A stretch of DNA of 64,000 nt from Candidatus Paracaedibacteraceae bacterium (GCA_019636055.1 JAHBYH010000002.1:310001-374000); one strand, 5' to 3'. Shown: positions 36,057 to 45,872, counted from the first letter of the stretch. Notes: generated by a model not told the origin, from the letters alone. Made by a program: numbers and translations.

Positions 36057-37490
36057 TTATCGATCTTTATAATCTGAATCAATTTCAAGGATACGCATGA
36101 TATTTGTCCCGCTGCGTTGGCCAAAAGGAACCCCTGCAAGGATAATAACACGATCACCTTTTTCAACAACTTTATTAAGCACAAGTTTATCGCTCGCTTT
36201 TTTGACCATTTCAGCTAGACTTGCGATGGGGTCACACATGATGGGAAGGGTTCCCCAATATAAGCTCATCATCCGAGCTATTCTTCGATTTGGGGTTAAG
36301 GCAACAACAGGTGATTTTGGTCGCTCACGCGTTTCACGCAATGTTGAATTTCCTGTTTCAGTAAATGTAACAATCGCTTTGATGGGGATCGTCTGGGCGA
36401 CTTGACGCGCAGCAGATGTCATTGCATCGTAAGTATTGGCACGAACTGATGGTTTATAAATTTGCACCATATTGAGATAAAAGGGATCGTGCTCGACTTG
36501 TTTAATGATGCGATTCATCATGGAAACAGATTCTTGAGGAAAATGACCGCTTGCTGACTCAGCAGATAACATAACGGCGTCAACACCATCATAGATTGCT
36601 GTTGCCACGTCAGAGGCTTCAGCGCGAGTTGGAGACGGGTTCTGGATCATAGAATCAAGCATTTGTGTTGCAACGATAACGGGTTTACCGGCTTCGCGAC
36701 ATTCGCGAATGATGGTTTTTTGGGCAGTTGGGACTTCTTCTGGGGCCATCTCAACACCCAGATCACCACGTGCTACCATAACAGCGTCAGATAAACCAAT
36801 AATTTCTATTAAATGTTCCATTGCTTTGGGTTTCTCAATTTTACTGATTAGTTTTGCTTGATTGTTAATCAGTTCACGTGCTTCCAAAACATCTTCTGGG
36901 CGTTGTACGAAAGAAATTGCCACCCAATCAACACCCAGTTCAAGGGCAAACTTTAAATCTTTCCGATCTTTTTCAGTAATTGCTGAAATAGGGATTGTCA
37001 CTCCTGGTATATTGACACCTTTGCGGTTAGAGAGTTTCCCGCCAATAATAACTTTAGTGATGATTTGATGTTCCGATGTAGATTCAACCTTTAATCGAAT
37101 TTTGCCATCATCGAGCAATAATTCTGTTCCGGGTTGTGCTGCCTCATAAAGCTCGGGATGGGGCAGATTAACCCGGATATGATTACCAAAATCAGTATTT
37201 GTGTCGAGAATAAAAAGTTCGCCTTGCTTTAAGTCAATACTGCCATCTTTGAATTGCCCAATCCTGAGTTTCGGGCCTTGAAGATCTGCCAATATGGCAA
37301 TAGGGCTTTGAATTTTTTCTTCGATCGAGCGAATAATATCATACGTATTTCGATGTTGTTCATGGCTACCATGGGAGAAGTTTAGTCGGAAGACGTCGAC
37401 ACCCGTTTCATGGAGTGCAAGAATCTGATCATATGTTTGACTAGACGGACCTAATGTTGCAACAATTTTTGCTTTTCTGTGACGGAGCAT
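36057..37490 (-). CDS. pyk: Pyruvate kinase
   Basis: A 477-residue pyruvate kinase. Signatures include KIVATLGPSSQ, FRLNFSHGSHEQH, ILADLQGPKLRIG, the active-site KIEKPKAMEHL (catalytic lysine), MVARGDLGVEM and GTNIMRILEID at the C-terminus. It makes ATP and pyruvate from phosphoenolpyruvate, so at least lower glycolysis is kept. Single gene between the convergent aldolase and the Tad genes. Confidence 0.97.
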   Translation of the reverse strand: MLRHRKAKIVATLGPSSQTYDQILALHETGVDVFRLNFSHGSHEQHRNTYDIIRSIEEKIQSPIAILADLQGPKLRIGQFKDGSIDLKQGELFILDTNTDFGNHIRVNLPHPELYEAAQPGTELLLDDGKIRLKVESTSEHQIITKVIIGGKLSNRKGVNIPGVTIPISAITEKDRKDLKFALELGVDWVAISFVQRPEDVLEARELINNQAKLISKIEKPKAMEHLIEIIGLSDAVMVARGDLGVEMAPEEVPTAQKTIIRECREAGKPVIVATQMLDSMIQNPSPTRAEASDVATAIYDGVDAVMLSAESASGHFPQESVSMMNRIIKQVEHDPFYLNMVQIYKPSVRANTYDAMTSAARQVAQTIPIKAIVTFTETGNSTLRETRERPKSPVVALTPNRRIARMMSLYWGTLPIMCDPIASLAEMVKKASDKLVLNKVVEKGDRVIILAGVPFGQRSGTNIMRILEIDSDYKDR

Positions 37491-37553
37491 AGGAAGACCT
37501 TCATCGGAACTATATCTAACTATACCTTTAATTCTCTTAACGTCAAATACCGA

Positions 37554-39005
37554 CTATTTGATAATGGCAATTTTTTTCAGTTGATTGGCGATGGTTGAGA
37601 AATGATCATATAATTCTTGAGATGTATCTGCTTGATAGGCCCATTCAGGTTTTGTCGCACAATTTCGATAAAGTGTTTTAGCGTTATTGCTAGATACCTG
37701 AAAAGTCACTGTAAAAATCTGAATTCCTGATTGTTTTATGCGTGTACATAAATTTGATACACGAGTATCAATTAATGAGTCGACAGCATTTACAGAAGTT
37801 ACCCCCAGTGTATTCACGCGTGTACGATTAAACAAGCTAACCGTTGACGCCTCCATGGCATAGGCAATCGGGTCGCCCAAAGGATTATATCCGGGTTGAT
37901 CTGTCCAGTTGTTTTCGCCGTCTGTTACAATAACGATTGATTTTAACGTATTTGTATTATTGTTGGTTGGCTGTATAGGACCATCCCATAAACCTGTCCA
38001 TCGTGGTGATATCGTATTCCATCCCCAAACAAGGCCTAAGTTACCAAATGTTCCGGCGCCGTATCGAATATTATCAAGAGTAAATGTATTAATTTTGTTG
38101 ATGAGAGTTTGTTTGACATTCGTCAAGGGAACTAAAGATGACGGACAGGATCGATTCGGCCCAACATTAATACCGGGTACTGCTTGGTAAACACGAAGAG
38201 TACCGTTTGAATACGTTCCCCAGTCATTATCTCGAGGCGTCCCATAGCTTGCATTGCGTGTGGATTCAGCAAAATAGACCGGCCATTTTCTTGTCGAGCT
38301 GGGCGGGGTATCCGTATCCATGGTTGTCCCTGTATCTACGGCTCCAACACATCCTTCCCACTTATCGTTTGAGGGGAAAGCGCTTAGTTTACTTGGGTTG
38401 GATAACCAACTTGTGTGTTGAGAACCAATGTTAACAGCAGCGATATAAGGGACAATAGACAAAGCGATGTTTGATAGCGTTGCGTTTCCCTCAAAAATTG
38501 TATTCACAAGTTGTGTTGCCGCATTGCGGAGACCATCAATTTTACCGTTTTGTGCCATGGACCCCGTGACATCTAAGACTAATGCGATTTGACTGCTGAC
38601 TAATTCCCGGCGAACGCGCGAGAAACATTGAACTTTAAGCGTGTTTTTGCCAAGCAATTCCGAGAAAAATAGAGGGGCAGGGCCTTGGGCGGAAACATCC
38701 ACATAGGAATTATCTGATGCTAGTGTAACAGTTGGGGTAACACTAACACCGTTTAATCCATTTTTATAGTTCGCATAAAAAACTTTAGTGGCATTGGTTG
38801 TTGCATCTGCTGCGTTGTAACGAACGGCTGCAATGGATGCGGCATCACAGGCATAAGCAAGTTCTGTGTTAATCAATGAAATTCGAGTCAGATCGACGAC
38901 CATGGCCGCAAGGACAAGAATAGGTAATAGACATATGGCGAACAACGGCATAACAGCTGCCGATTCTTTTTTTAGTCTTAGATGTTTATCCAGCCAGTAA
39001 ATCAT
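37554..39005 (-). CDS. TadG-like pseudopilin with von Willebrand A domain
   Basis: A 483-residue protein. The N-terminal segment KESAAVMPLFAICLLPILVLAAMVVDLTRI is a TadE/TadG-type single membrane anchor. A vWA domain follows, with a MIDAS motif DVTGSM (in ALVLDVTGSMAQNGKID) and the later TDGENNW strand. The C-terminus carries a cysteine pair. TadG proteins are periplasmic or surface parts of Flp pilus systems. AGGAGAT lies before the ATG. Last of a four-gene pilus series (flp, tadE, tadE, tadG). Confidence 0.83.
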   Translation of the reverse strand: MIYWLDKHLRLKKESAAVMPLFAICLLPILVLAAMVVDLTRISLINTELAYACDAASIAAVRYNAADATTNATKVFYANYKNGLNGVSVTPTVTLASDNSYVDVSAQGPAPLFFSELLGKNTLKVQCFSRVRRELVSSQIALVLDVTGSMAQNGKIDGLRNAATQLVNTIFEGNATLSNIALSIVPYIAAVNIGSQHTSWLSNPSKLSAFPSNDKWEGCVGAVDTGTTMDTDTPPSSTRKWPVYFAESTRNASYGTPRDNDWGTYSNGTLRVYQAVPGINVGPNRSCPSSLVPLTNVKQTLINKINTFTLDNIRYGAGTFGNLGLVWGWNTISPRWTGLWDGPIQPTNNNTNTLKSIVIVTDGENNWTDQPGYNPLGDPIAYAMEASTVSLFNRTRVNTLGVTSVNAVDSLIDTRVSNLCTRIKQSGIQIFTVTFQVSSNNAKTLYRNCATKPEWAYQADTSQELYDHFSTIANQLKKIAIIK

Positions 39006-39549
39006 TCATATCTCCTGATCTTGGGACAAAAACAGCTGTTTTATAGATTGATTTGATAGGGAGGTAATTTTTAAAAATTAAGGGCGAGTATTGGTAAAAT
39101 ACTTCAGTTACAACAATACTTTGATCTTGAATAACCGTAATATCTCCCGGCAAATTTTGGGGCGATGTACCAACGGATCCGATGAGGCTAACGCCGCTAT
39201 TTTTGCTTTGTTGCCATCCGATAACCATGTCGCTTGCTTTTGTGCTTTGTTTCTTATTGTGAACTTGGGAAACAACCATTTTACCGTTGAGAGAAAAATT
39301 AAAAGGATTTGTAATATTATCTGCTGTGTTCATTAGTCCAATTAAGGCAGATTGTGTTAGATTTTGTCGCGTAATGGCGTCTGTTATCACACCTGCCATG
39401 CGTGTTAATTTTGAATGCAGTAATATGTACATCCCCATCTCAAAAATAAGGGCAACAAGCATGATTAAAATAGGAAGGACGAAAGCGGTTTCGACGATTG
39501 CTGCGCCATCGTCGTTATGAAATTTTTTGTTAAATGAATGAATTTTCAT
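38986..39549 (-). CDS. TadE-like pseudopilin 2
   Basis: A protein of about 187 residues. After a short basic start comes NDDGAAIVETAFVLPILIMLVALIFEMGM, the TadE membrane/prepilin-like segment, and then a periplasmic domain with no recognised motif. The ATG at 39549 is favoured because AGGA precedes it; the ATG at 39564 would overlap the upstream gene by 14 bp. It overlaps tadG by 20 bp, so the two are coupled. Confidence 0.82.
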   Translation of the reverse strand: MKIHSFNKKFHNDDGAAIVETAFVLPILIMLVALIFEMGMYILLHSKLTRMAGVITDAITRQNLTQSALIGLMNTADNITNPFNFSLNGKMVVSQVHNKKQSTKASDMVIGWQQSKNSGVSLIGSVGTSPQNLPGDITVIQDQSIVVTEVFYQYSPLIFKNYLPIKSIYKTAVFVPRSGDMNDLLAG

Positions 39550-39550
39550 C

Positions 39551-40108
39551 TCAAAAATCCTCATTCATAACAGGGGTAATACCGTGTAACGTTAATTTTG
39601 ACTGTGTACCAAAGATAGGGAAAATAGTGTCCCATTGATAACTGATATCATACTCAACAACTTGTCCTGATAAACCAAAAGATCCTGAAATACCTTGATC
39701 AGCATCCCACACACCATTGCCGTTAACATCTGTAAAAGGTTCGCTTGGATCGCGAATGCCGTTATTATTGGTATCTGTAAAGGGTTCTGGCGAACCGATT
39801 CCATCTAAACTCGGATAAGCTTTAACGGAAATGTTGAGTTTAGCCGGGTTTAAAAACCCGCCTGAGTATCGTCGTACAACTTCTTGAGCTTTTGCGCGAA
39901 TTGCTTGTTCTCGTGTCATGCCGGTATCGGCTGCGCCCGTGATGCCGACTCGCGATGCTTCTCTGGCTGCGGAATCTAGCGCATTCTGGATCAGAAGGAC
40001 TAGGCCAATCTGGAATGTTGCAAACAGAACAAGAATGAATAATGGTGCCACTATTGCAAATTCAACAATAGTGGAGCCATCATCCTTTCGGTAATTGGTC
40101 TTTAACAT
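39551..40108 (-). CDS. TadE-like pseudopilin 1 with calcium-binding-like insertion
   Basis: A protein of about 185 residues. The N-terminus RKDDGSTIVEFAIVAPLFILVLFATF is the TadE anchor. Near residues 112-136 sit two related Asp-rich loops, TDTNNNGIRDPSEPF and TDVNGNGVWDADQG, which match the DxNxNGxxD pattern of thrombospondin-type-3/dockerin-like calcium loops. Such loops are not a usual TadE feature. The open frame begins at a TTG at 40120; ATG at 40108 is chosen. Second gene of the pilus series, after the pilin. Confidence 0.82.
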   Translation of the reverse strand: MLKTNYRKDDGSTIVEFAIVAPLFILVLFATFQIGLVLLIQNALDSAAREASRVGITGAADTGMTREQAIRAKAQEVVRRYSGGFLNPAKLNISVKAYPSLDGIGSPEPFTDTNNNGIRDPSEPFTDVNGNGVWDADQGISGSFGLSGQVVEYDISYQWDTIFPIFGTQSKLTLHGITPVMNEDF

Positions 40109-40130
40109 TGAATTGCACAAGTATTAAAGG

Positions 40131-40313
40131 TTAGCCACCACTACCACCGCCAGTTGTGATCAAACCAGCAATATTTTCAAAGACACCGGCAATGTTGCCA
40201 CCCAATGTTGTTACGGCGCCAATGGCAACCGCTGCAATTAATGCAACCAAAATACCATATTCAGCCAAAGACGCGCCATTTTCTTGCTTTAGAAAATTAA
40301 CAATTTTATCCAT
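40131..40313 (-). CDS. flp: Flp/Fap-type pilin
   Basis: A 60-residue prepilin of the Flp family. The leader MDKIVNFLKQENG is cleaved before ASLAEYGILVALIAAVAIGAV, where the Glu-Tyr pair is the Flp signature, and the tail is Gly-rich (ITTGGGSGG). It forms the shaft of Tad pili used for attachment. It heads the series with the two TadE-like genes and tadG. The secretion ATPase TadA, the platform proteins and prepilin peptidase are not in the window. Confidence 0.93.
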   Translation of the reverse strand: MDKIVNFLKQENGASLAEYGILVALIAAVAIGAVTTLGGNIAGVFENIAGLITTGGGSGG

Positions 40314-40489
40314 AACTACCTCCTAACAGTATGCAAGAACACACCCTGCACATAACTATATAGTTCAATTGTAGGAAAAGTGTATTAATAAAAAGTAAAA
40401 ATAAAATTTTATTATTTATTTTTTATTATAATGGATTTTTATGATCAGAAAGGGATGTGATTTTTTAACTATTGTTATAATATCGACAT

Positions 40490-40519
40490 AAAAAAAGCGG
40501 TACTCAGACCACTTTTTTT
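40490..40519 (-). terminator. Terminator after rpmJ
   Basis: AAAAAAAGCGGT (40490-40501), loop ACTCAG, ACCACTTTTTTT (40508-40519), with one G-T wobble pair. A/T flanks let it work in both directions; rpmJ ends 13 bp before it. Confidence 0.85.
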
Positions 40520-40532
40520 GATTTAGCTTTAA

Positions 40533-40658
40533 TTAGCCCTGACGAGCTTTGAAGCGTGGGTTTTGTTTGTTGATGACGTATGTGCGACCACGACGACGAA
40601 CAACTTTACAACCTTTGTGACGCTCTTTTAGAGTCTTAATTGAATTAGCAATTTTCAT
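40533..40658 (-). CDS. rpmJ: 50S ribosomal protein L36
   Basis: A 41-residue protein beginning [20 protein letters not shown] and ending RFKARQG. It is the C-minus form of L36: only one of the four zinc ligands (a single Cys) remains and a short Arg-rich stretch [18 protein letters not shown] replaces the ribbon, as in other alphaproteobacteria. AAGG lies upstream of the ATG. It sits alone, away from other ribosomal protein genes, between the pilus series and the plus-strand gene at 40853. Confidence 0.96.
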   Translation of the reverse strand: MKIANSIKTLKERHKGCKVVRRRGRTYVINKQNPRFKARQG

Positions 40659-40852
40659 TTTCGAAAACCTTCGTAATTATAATTACCTTTAGATATATCC
40701 TTACCTCTTTATAAAGTCAAGATTTTTCTATCAAAGCTGATAAATGAAATCAAAGGGTTGTCTTTTGCGGTTTACCTATATAAAAACCCCTTGTTTAATT
40801 TTAAGAATAAGCGCATCCTTGACTAAGCAAATTTTTAGCATAGGAAATAATT

Positions 40853-41272
40853 ATGACGGATCAAGATTTAGAAAAAGAATTTAATGGCCGTGCCTTGAAA
40901 TTTATTCAGGAAGCTGCTGCTACTGAAAAAGTTTACGTCCTTGTTCAAGACAAGATGTGTGTTCAAACGGAATCTCTTGAATTCACCCGCGATGATGATG
41001 AGCCAATGGACACTATTCCCCTATGGACAGAAAGCTATAAGGAAAATGCCGTCACATGGGCTGAAGATTACGCAACTCTTGAGGAAATGCCCGTATCCTA
41101 CTTGATTGAAGAATTTCTTCCAGAAGTTGAAGAAGGATATTGCAGTATTGGTTTAAACTGGGATCAAGATGGTATTGGTCGTGAACTTCCCCCATTTAAT
41201 CTTGTGCAACTTCTTGTTAAGCAAGTCAAAGAGGGTAAAGTCACCGAAGCTGACCTTGACGTCGAAGAGTAA
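40853..41272 (+). CDS. Acidic cytoplasmic protein, possibly DUF2750
   Basis: A 139-residue, strongly acidic protein. The pattern RALKFIQEAAATEKVYVLVQ, then IPLWTESYKENAVTWAEDY and VSYLIEEFLPEVEEGYCSIGLNWD, resembles DUF2750 family proteins, but I cannot confirm it. No signal peptide or membrane segment. AGGAAAT precedes the ATG. A single-gene unit with its own terminator; function unknown. Confidence 0.65.
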   Translation: MTDQDLEKEFNGRALKFIQEAAATEKVYVLVQDKMCVQTESLEFTRDDDEPMDTIPLWTESYKENAVTWAEDYATLEEMPVSYLIEEFLPEVEEGYCSIGLNWDQDGIGRELPPFNLVQLLVKQVKEGKVTEADLDVEE

Positions 41273-41278
41273 AATGGT

Positions 41279-41308
41279 ATTCTCCCCTATTTTTGGGGAG
41301 AATTCTTT
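41279..41308 (+). terminator. Terminator after the gene at 40853
   Basis: ATTCTCCCC (41279-41287), loop TATTTTT, GGGGAGAAT (41295-41303), then TTCTTT. A good 9-bp stem. Confidence 0.82.
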
Positions 41309-41350
41309 ATTTGTATTTCTAGAAATAATCCAAAAAGCAAAAACTTTAAC

Positions 41351-41379
41351 TTGTTGAGTTTTTTCACAATCTCTATATA
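41351..41379 (+). promoter_or_regulatory. Candidate typA promoter
   Basis: TTGTTG (41351-41356), a 17-bp spacer and TATATA (41374-41379), about 43 bp before the typA start. Good spacing; read by eye. Confidence 0.45.
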
Positions 41380-41422
41380 CTCAATGTATATTTTTTATAT
41401 AAACAATTAATTAGAGTATCTT

Positions 41423-43246
41423 ATGACATCGATTCGCAATATTGCTATTATCGCCCACGTTGACCATGGTAAAACCACACTGGTTGACAGTATGCTTAAA
41501 CAAAGCGGTACTTTCCGCCAGAATCAGCAAGTTGCTGAACGAGTTATGGACTCGAATGATCTTGAAAAAGAACGTGGAATTACCATCCTTGCCAAGTGTA
41601 CGTCCCTTGAATGGAAAGGGAACCGTATTAACATCGTGGACACACCGGGGCACGCGGATTTTGGTGGTGAAGTTGAACGGATTTTAAGTATGGTTGACGG
41701 GGTCGTTGTTCTTGTTGACGCTGCCGAAGGTCCCATGCCTCAGACAAAATTCGTCCTAACAAAGGCTCTTAAACTGGGGCTTCGTCCTATTGTTTTGATT
41801 AACAAAATCGACCGTCAAGATGCTCGTGCTGATGAAGTTCTTGATGAAGTATTCGAACTTTTCCTCGCGCTTGAGGCGGATGAAAAACAACTAGACTTCC
41901 CGATCATGTATGCCTCTGGCCGTAGCGGATGGGCTGTTAAGGAACTGAATGACGAACGTAAAGATATCGGACCGTTGTTTGATTTGATTCTGGATCATGT
42001 TCCAGAAGCTGCTGGTGATAAAGAAGCTCCGTTTTCAATGCTTGTAACAACCCGTGAATATGATAACTTTTTGGGTCGTGTTTTGACAGGCCGCGTTAAA
42101 ACTGGTCGCGTCAAACTGAACACAGCCGTCCGCGTTTTAAACCGTGATGGCGATGTGGTTGAAACCGGCCGTATTACAAAACTCTTGTCTTTCCGTGGAT
42201 TAGAACGTCTTCCAATCGAGGAAGCCGAAGCAGGGGATATTATTGCGATTGCCGGTCTTGAAAAAGCAACCGTAGCTGACACCGTTGCTGTGCCGGAAGT
42301 TAACACACCAATCGAAGCCCAACCAATTGATCCGCCAACCTTGGCCATGACGTTTTCTGTTAATGACTCGCCCCTTGCAGGTCGTGAAGGAGCAAAACTA
42401 ACCTCTCGTGTTATTCGCGATCGTTTGATGAAAGAAGCCGAAGGAAACGTTGCCATCCGTATCACAGAAACAGAAGAAAAAGATGCCTTTGAAGTTGCCG
42501 GTCGTGGTGAGTTACAATTGGGTGTTTTAATTGAAACCATGCGCCGTGAAGGATTTGAGCTTTCTATCAGCCGTCCCCGCGTTCTGTACCGCAATGACGA
42601 GGTAACAGGCGAACGTCTGGAGCCAATCGAAGAAGTTCAGATTGACGTTGACGAAGAATACAGTGGTACAGTTGTTGATGCCATGAACCAACGTAAATCT
42701 GAAATGACGGATATGCGTCCGTCCGGTGGTGGAAAAGTCCGTATTACATTCCATGCACCATCTCGTGGTTTGATCGGATATCACGGTCAATTCCTAACCG
42801 ATACACGCGGAACGGGGATCATGAGCCGTGTGTTCCACAGCTATGGCCCATATCGCGGTCCTATTGATGGTCGTCACACCGGTGTGTTGATTTCCATGGG
42901 CAATGGTGAAGCGGTTTCTTACTCATTGAATACACTTGAAGAACGCGGAATTTTGTTTGTTGGACCAGGTGCCCAAGTTTACGAAGGTATGATCATTGGT
43001 GAAAACAGCCGAGATAACGACTTGGAAGTTAACCCGCTCAAAGCAAAACAGCTAACCAACTTCCGTGCTTCAGGTAAAGATGATGCAATTCGTCTAACAC
43101 CACCAAAAATCATGACCTTGGAACAAGCGATTTCGTACATTCAAGATGACGAACGTGTTGAAGTTACACCAAAGAATATTCGTATTCGCAAAGCTATTTT
43201 GTGTCCGCATGAACGCAAAAAAGCAGACAGAAAGAAGGATGCTTAA
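41423..43246 (+). CDS. typA: Translational GTPase TypA/BipA
   Basis: A 607-residue GTPase. G1 is [10 protein letters not shown], the switch and G3 motif is [13 protein letters not shown], and G4 is NKIDR. The C-terminal TypA-specific domain contains [21 protein letters not shown] and the tail KADRKKDA. It binds ribosomes and assists assembly or translation under stress and cold. Codon use is more GC-rich than its neighbours, consistent with high expression. The stop overlaps the start of the next gene (TAATG). Confidence 0.97.
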   Translation: MTSIRNIAIIAHVDHGKTTLVDSMLKQSGTFRQNQQVAERVMDSNDLEKERGITILAKCTSLEWKGNRINIVDTPGHADFGGEVERILSMVDGVVVLVDAAEGPMPQTKFVLTKALKLGLRPIVLINKIDRQDARADEVLDEVFELFLALEADEKQLDFPIMYASGRSGWAVKELNDERKDIGPLFDLILDHVPEAAGDKEAPFSMLVTTREYDNFLGRVLTGRVKTGRVKLNTAVRVLNRDGDVVETGRITKLLSFRGLERLPIEEAEAGDIIAIAGLEKATVADTVAVPEVNTPIEAQPIDPPTLAMTFSVNDSPLAGREGAKLTSRVIRDRLMKEAEGNVAIRITETEEKDAFEVAGRGELQLGVLIETMRREGFELSISRPRVLYRNDEVTGERLEPIEEVQIDVDEEYSGTVVDAMNQRKSEMTDMRPSGGGKVRITFHAPSRGLIGYHGQFLTDTRGTGIMSRVFHSYGPYRGPIDGRHTGVLISMGNGEAVSYSLNTLEERGILFVGPGAQVYEGMIIGENSRDNDLEVNPLKAKQLTNFRASGKDDAIRLTPPKIMTLEQAISYIQDDERVEVTPKNIRIRKAILCPHERKKADRKKDA

Positions 43247-44178
43247 TGACAACCTGCTGGGTGATTTCCGATGGAAGCGCTGGCATGATCAATCAAGCTT
43301 GGGGACTTGCTGAGTCTCTTGGCTTTGAGGTGACTCTCAGAAAGATCAAGCTGCGCCAACCATGGGAGTCCCTAGCACCTTATTTTCGCTGTGGATTGAA
43401 TTTTTGTCTATCATCAACCAGCGATTCTTTGAATGCTCCGTATCCAGACATTGTTTTTGCCTCAGGGCGCCGAGCTACTCTACCGGCTTTATTGATTAAG
43501 CAAAAATCCCCTTCGACTAAAATTGTCTATTTTCAGAATCCAAAAATTTCATCGGAACATTTCGATGCGGTTATTTGCCCAGAACATGATAATTATATAG
43601 GGGCAAACGTGATTACAACATTGGGGGCAACTCATCGCATCACCGATGAAAAATTAAAAATAGCAGCCCAACACTTTGCTTATTTAAATCCCGATCACAG
43701 ACCTGTCTTATCTGTTATCATTGGTGGTCCCAATAAAAATTACTCAATGCCAGATGATTTTGCTGAACGTTTAAGCCATGACCTCAACCAATTGCTGAAT
43801 CAAGGCTGGCGAATATTAATTACTTTGTCTCGTCGTACGCCCTTAACCATTGCAGAAAAATTAAAACAACTTCCTGATTCGATTTATATTTGGGATGGAA
43901 AGGGGAATAATCCTTATTTTGGATTGCTTGGATTAGCGAATGTCCTATTAGTTACCTGCGACAGCATTAGTATGATCTCTGAAGCTTGTGCTACCTCGGC
44001 TCAAGTTTATCTTTATAAATTGGATGGCACCTATCCTAAATTTGACCATTTTCACACAAGTGTTATAAATTCCGGTCGCGCTGAATGGTGGACAGGAAAC
44101 ATAATATCTGGTGACGTAATCCCCCTGACTGTCACTCAGGATACAGCAACAAAGCTAAAGGAGCTTTTATGCTTTTAA
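43246..44178 (+). CDS. ELM1/GtrOC1-family (DUF1022) protein
   Basis: A 310-residue protein of the mitochondrial fission ELM1 family. The opening WVISDGSAGMINQAWGLAESLG and the LVTCDSISMISEACAT segment near the end (sugar-nucleotide-site-like, as in GT-B enzymes) are typical, as is the GGPNKNY loop. In bacteria such proteins are often near lipopolysaccharide genes and are suspected glycosyltransferases; in plants ELM1 recruits DRP3 to mitochondria. It starts within the typA stop codon and is followed by an exported protein gene overlapping it by 10 bp. Confidence 0.85.
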   Translation: MTTCWVISDGSAGMINQAWGLAESLGFEVTLRKIKLRQPWESLAPYFRCGLNFCLSSTSDSLNAPYPDIVFASGRRATLPALLIKQKSPSTKIVYFQNPKISSEHFDAVICPEHDNYIGANVITTLGATHRITDEKLKIAAQHFAYLNPDHRPVLSVIIGGPNKNYSMPDDFAERLSHDLNQLLNQGWRILITLSRRTPLTIAEKLKQLPDSIYIWDGKGNNPYFGLLGLANVLLVTCDSISMISEACATSAQVYLYKLDGTYPKFDHFHTSVINSGRAEWWTGNIISGDVIPLTVTQDTATKLKELLCF

Positions 44179-44909
44179 CAGCACTATGCTTAAGCCTTTG
44201 TCTGGCTAGCCCAGAGCCCTCATTCCAACCTCCATTTGTGCCCGATCACTTGAATGAAAAGGAAAGATCCCGAGAGCACACGTTATTGACTATTGCTGTA
44301 TATAAATCATCGTTTTTACCGGTTAATGCTCCGCTCAGTCTTTGGGATTCCATGTATTTAGAGGCAAATCCAAAACTCAAGCAAGCAATTGATGAATTCA
44401 ATACGGGTAAACGGGGACAAGCCTTAAAAAAGATTGATGTTCATACAACTAAAGACCGACTTCACAAGCAATTATTAGACCTTGGTTTTGTTTGGACTGA
44501 GGTCCCGTTAACAGCCGGAAAAAAACGTTATTGGACAGTTACCGGGGACAAAACAAAAGATAAAAATGCTAAAAATCTTGTTATGATGCAGATCTATGTT
44601 CATCAAGACGGTAGTATGGTTCGTATAAAATCTCTTGGTATACCTGATAAAAGCGGTAAATACCCCCAACGACTGCCTCAGATTTTGTTGGGTGTCCTTT
44701 TGGATATATCGTCTCAATCCCCTAACGATTATGATACATCCTATGACAATGAGGCATTTAAAGTCACAGTAGAGGGGAATCCTGTTCCTAAGTCGCCTTC
44801 ACCCAAATTCGGGATTAAAATTCCGGATTATCCTGGTTTTTCCCCATCTGTTCTGAAGAAAGTGCCCGATATCTTGATGGGAATGGTTCATATTTCTCTT
44901 GAGAATTAA
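44169..44909 (+). CDS. Exported protein, unknown
   Basis: Not recognised. 246 residues with a short signal peptide (MLLTALCLSLCLASPEP). The mature protein is Lys/Pro-rich with a compact domain around KDRLHKQLLDLGFVWTEVPL and LVMMQIYVHQDGSMVRIKSLG, whose last part resembles the C-terminal domains of some polymorphic-toxin proteins, but no family can be named. AAAGGAG precedes the ATG. It overlaps the ELM1 gene by 10 bp and is likely co-transcribed with typA. Confidence 0.65.
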   Translation: MLLTALCLSLCLASPEPSFQPPFVPDHLNEKERSREHTLLTIAVYKSSFLPVNAPLSLWDSMYLEANPKLKQAIDEFNTGKRGQALKKIDVHTTKDRLHKQLLDLGFVWTEVPLTAGKKRYWTVTGDKTKDKNAKNLVMMQIYVHQDGSMVRIKSLGIPDKSGKYPQRLPQILLGVLLDISSQSPNDYDTSYDNEAFKVTVEGNPVPKSPSPKFGIKIPDYPGFSPSVLKKVPDILMGMVHISLEN

Positions 44910-44954
44910 TTAGACGCTCCTTATTCTAAAATAATTATAATATAAGGGCCTATT

Positions 44955-45872
44955 ATGTTTGCGATCACATCTCCTGTGAAATTTGTTAGTTTTATCCTAT
45001 TTCTACTTTCTGGATTGTTTGTTCATTTTCGGGGAAGAGTCAGATATAAACCAATTCGCCAACTAACGGACCATTCGACCTTTATGGCTCCTATTAATGT
45101 TTTGGTTTACCTTTTTTCAAAATCACCCAGTACGCCCTATCTTAATAGACGGGATTTTCCCCAACTGGATCTCTTCAAAGAAAACTGGCATATCATAAAA
45201 GAGGAAGCGCAAAATTTGCTCTCAGAGGGCGGTATTAAAGCCTCTACAAAACGGGATGATATTGGTTTCAACTCGTTTTTCAAGCGAGGATGGAAACGAT
45301 ATTATCTAAAATGGTATGCCGGGAACTTACCATCTGCTGAACAAACCTGTCCGAAAACATTGGCTTTAATTGCTCAGGTGCCCTCTATTAATGCTGCTAT
45401 GTTTACGTATCTTCCTGCGGGCAGTAAACTGGGGCTTCATCGCGATCCGTATGCGGGATCTTTGCGATATCATTTGGGACTCATTACACCGAATGATGAT
45501 CGTTGTTTTATTGACGTCGACGGAGAACGTTATTCTTGGCGGGATGGTGAAGATGTCATGTTTGATGAAACCTATTTGCATCAGGCAGAAAACAATACAG
45601 ATGTTGATCGCTTAATTTTCTTTTGCGATGTGGCGCGTCCTATGAAAAATCAAGTTGCTGATTCGATAAACAAATTTTTTGGTCGCTACTGTATGACGGC
45701 AGCGGCGGCTCAAAATGTTGAAACAGACCCGATTGGACTCCTCAATCGCACATTCAAATATATCTTTATGATTCATACATCGACACGCGGTCTAAAACGG
45801 AATTATCCGCGACTACACTTTGTCTTAAAGGGCTTATTATTTGGCGGTCTTGCCTATTTTGTATTTTTCTAA
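44955..45872 (+). CDS. Aspartyl/asparaginyl beta-hydroxylase-like, LpxO-type
   Basis: A 305-residue Fe(II)/2-oxoglutarate dioxygenase. An N-terminal membrane segment (VKFVSFILFLLSGLFVHF) and a possible C-terminal one flank the catalytic domain. The iron site can be read as H-x-D in LGLHRDPYAGSLRYH with the distal His in YLHQAENNTDVDRLIFFCD. The layout is that of LpxO, which 2-hydroxylates lipid A acyl chains at the inner membrane. The substrate here is inferred. Single gene with a 45-bp gap from the exported-protein gene. Confidence 0.82.
   Translation: MFAITSPVKFVSFILFLLSGLFVHFRGRVRYKPIRQLTDHSTFMAPINVLVYLFSKSPSTPYLNRRDFPQLDLFKENWHIIKEEAQNLLSEGGIKASTKRDDIGFNSFFKRGWKRYYLKWYAGNLPSAEQTCPKTLALIAQVPSINAAMFTYLPAGSKLGLHRDPYAGSLRYHLGLITPNDDRCFIDVDGERYSWRDGEDVMFDETYLHQAENNTDVDRLIFFCDVARPMKNQVADSINKFFGRYCMTAAAAQNVETDPIGLLNRTFKYIFMIHTSTRGLKRNYPRLHFVLKGLLFGGLAYFVFF

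Noticed and set aside
36862..36890. Degenerate parS-like TTCACGTG in pyk
   Set aside because: Only the central 8 bp match and the outer bases differ, so ParB binding is not expected.
41995..42594. Minus-strand 199-codon frame within typA
   Set aside because: Antisense shadow of conserved typA codons, favoured by its high GC third positions.
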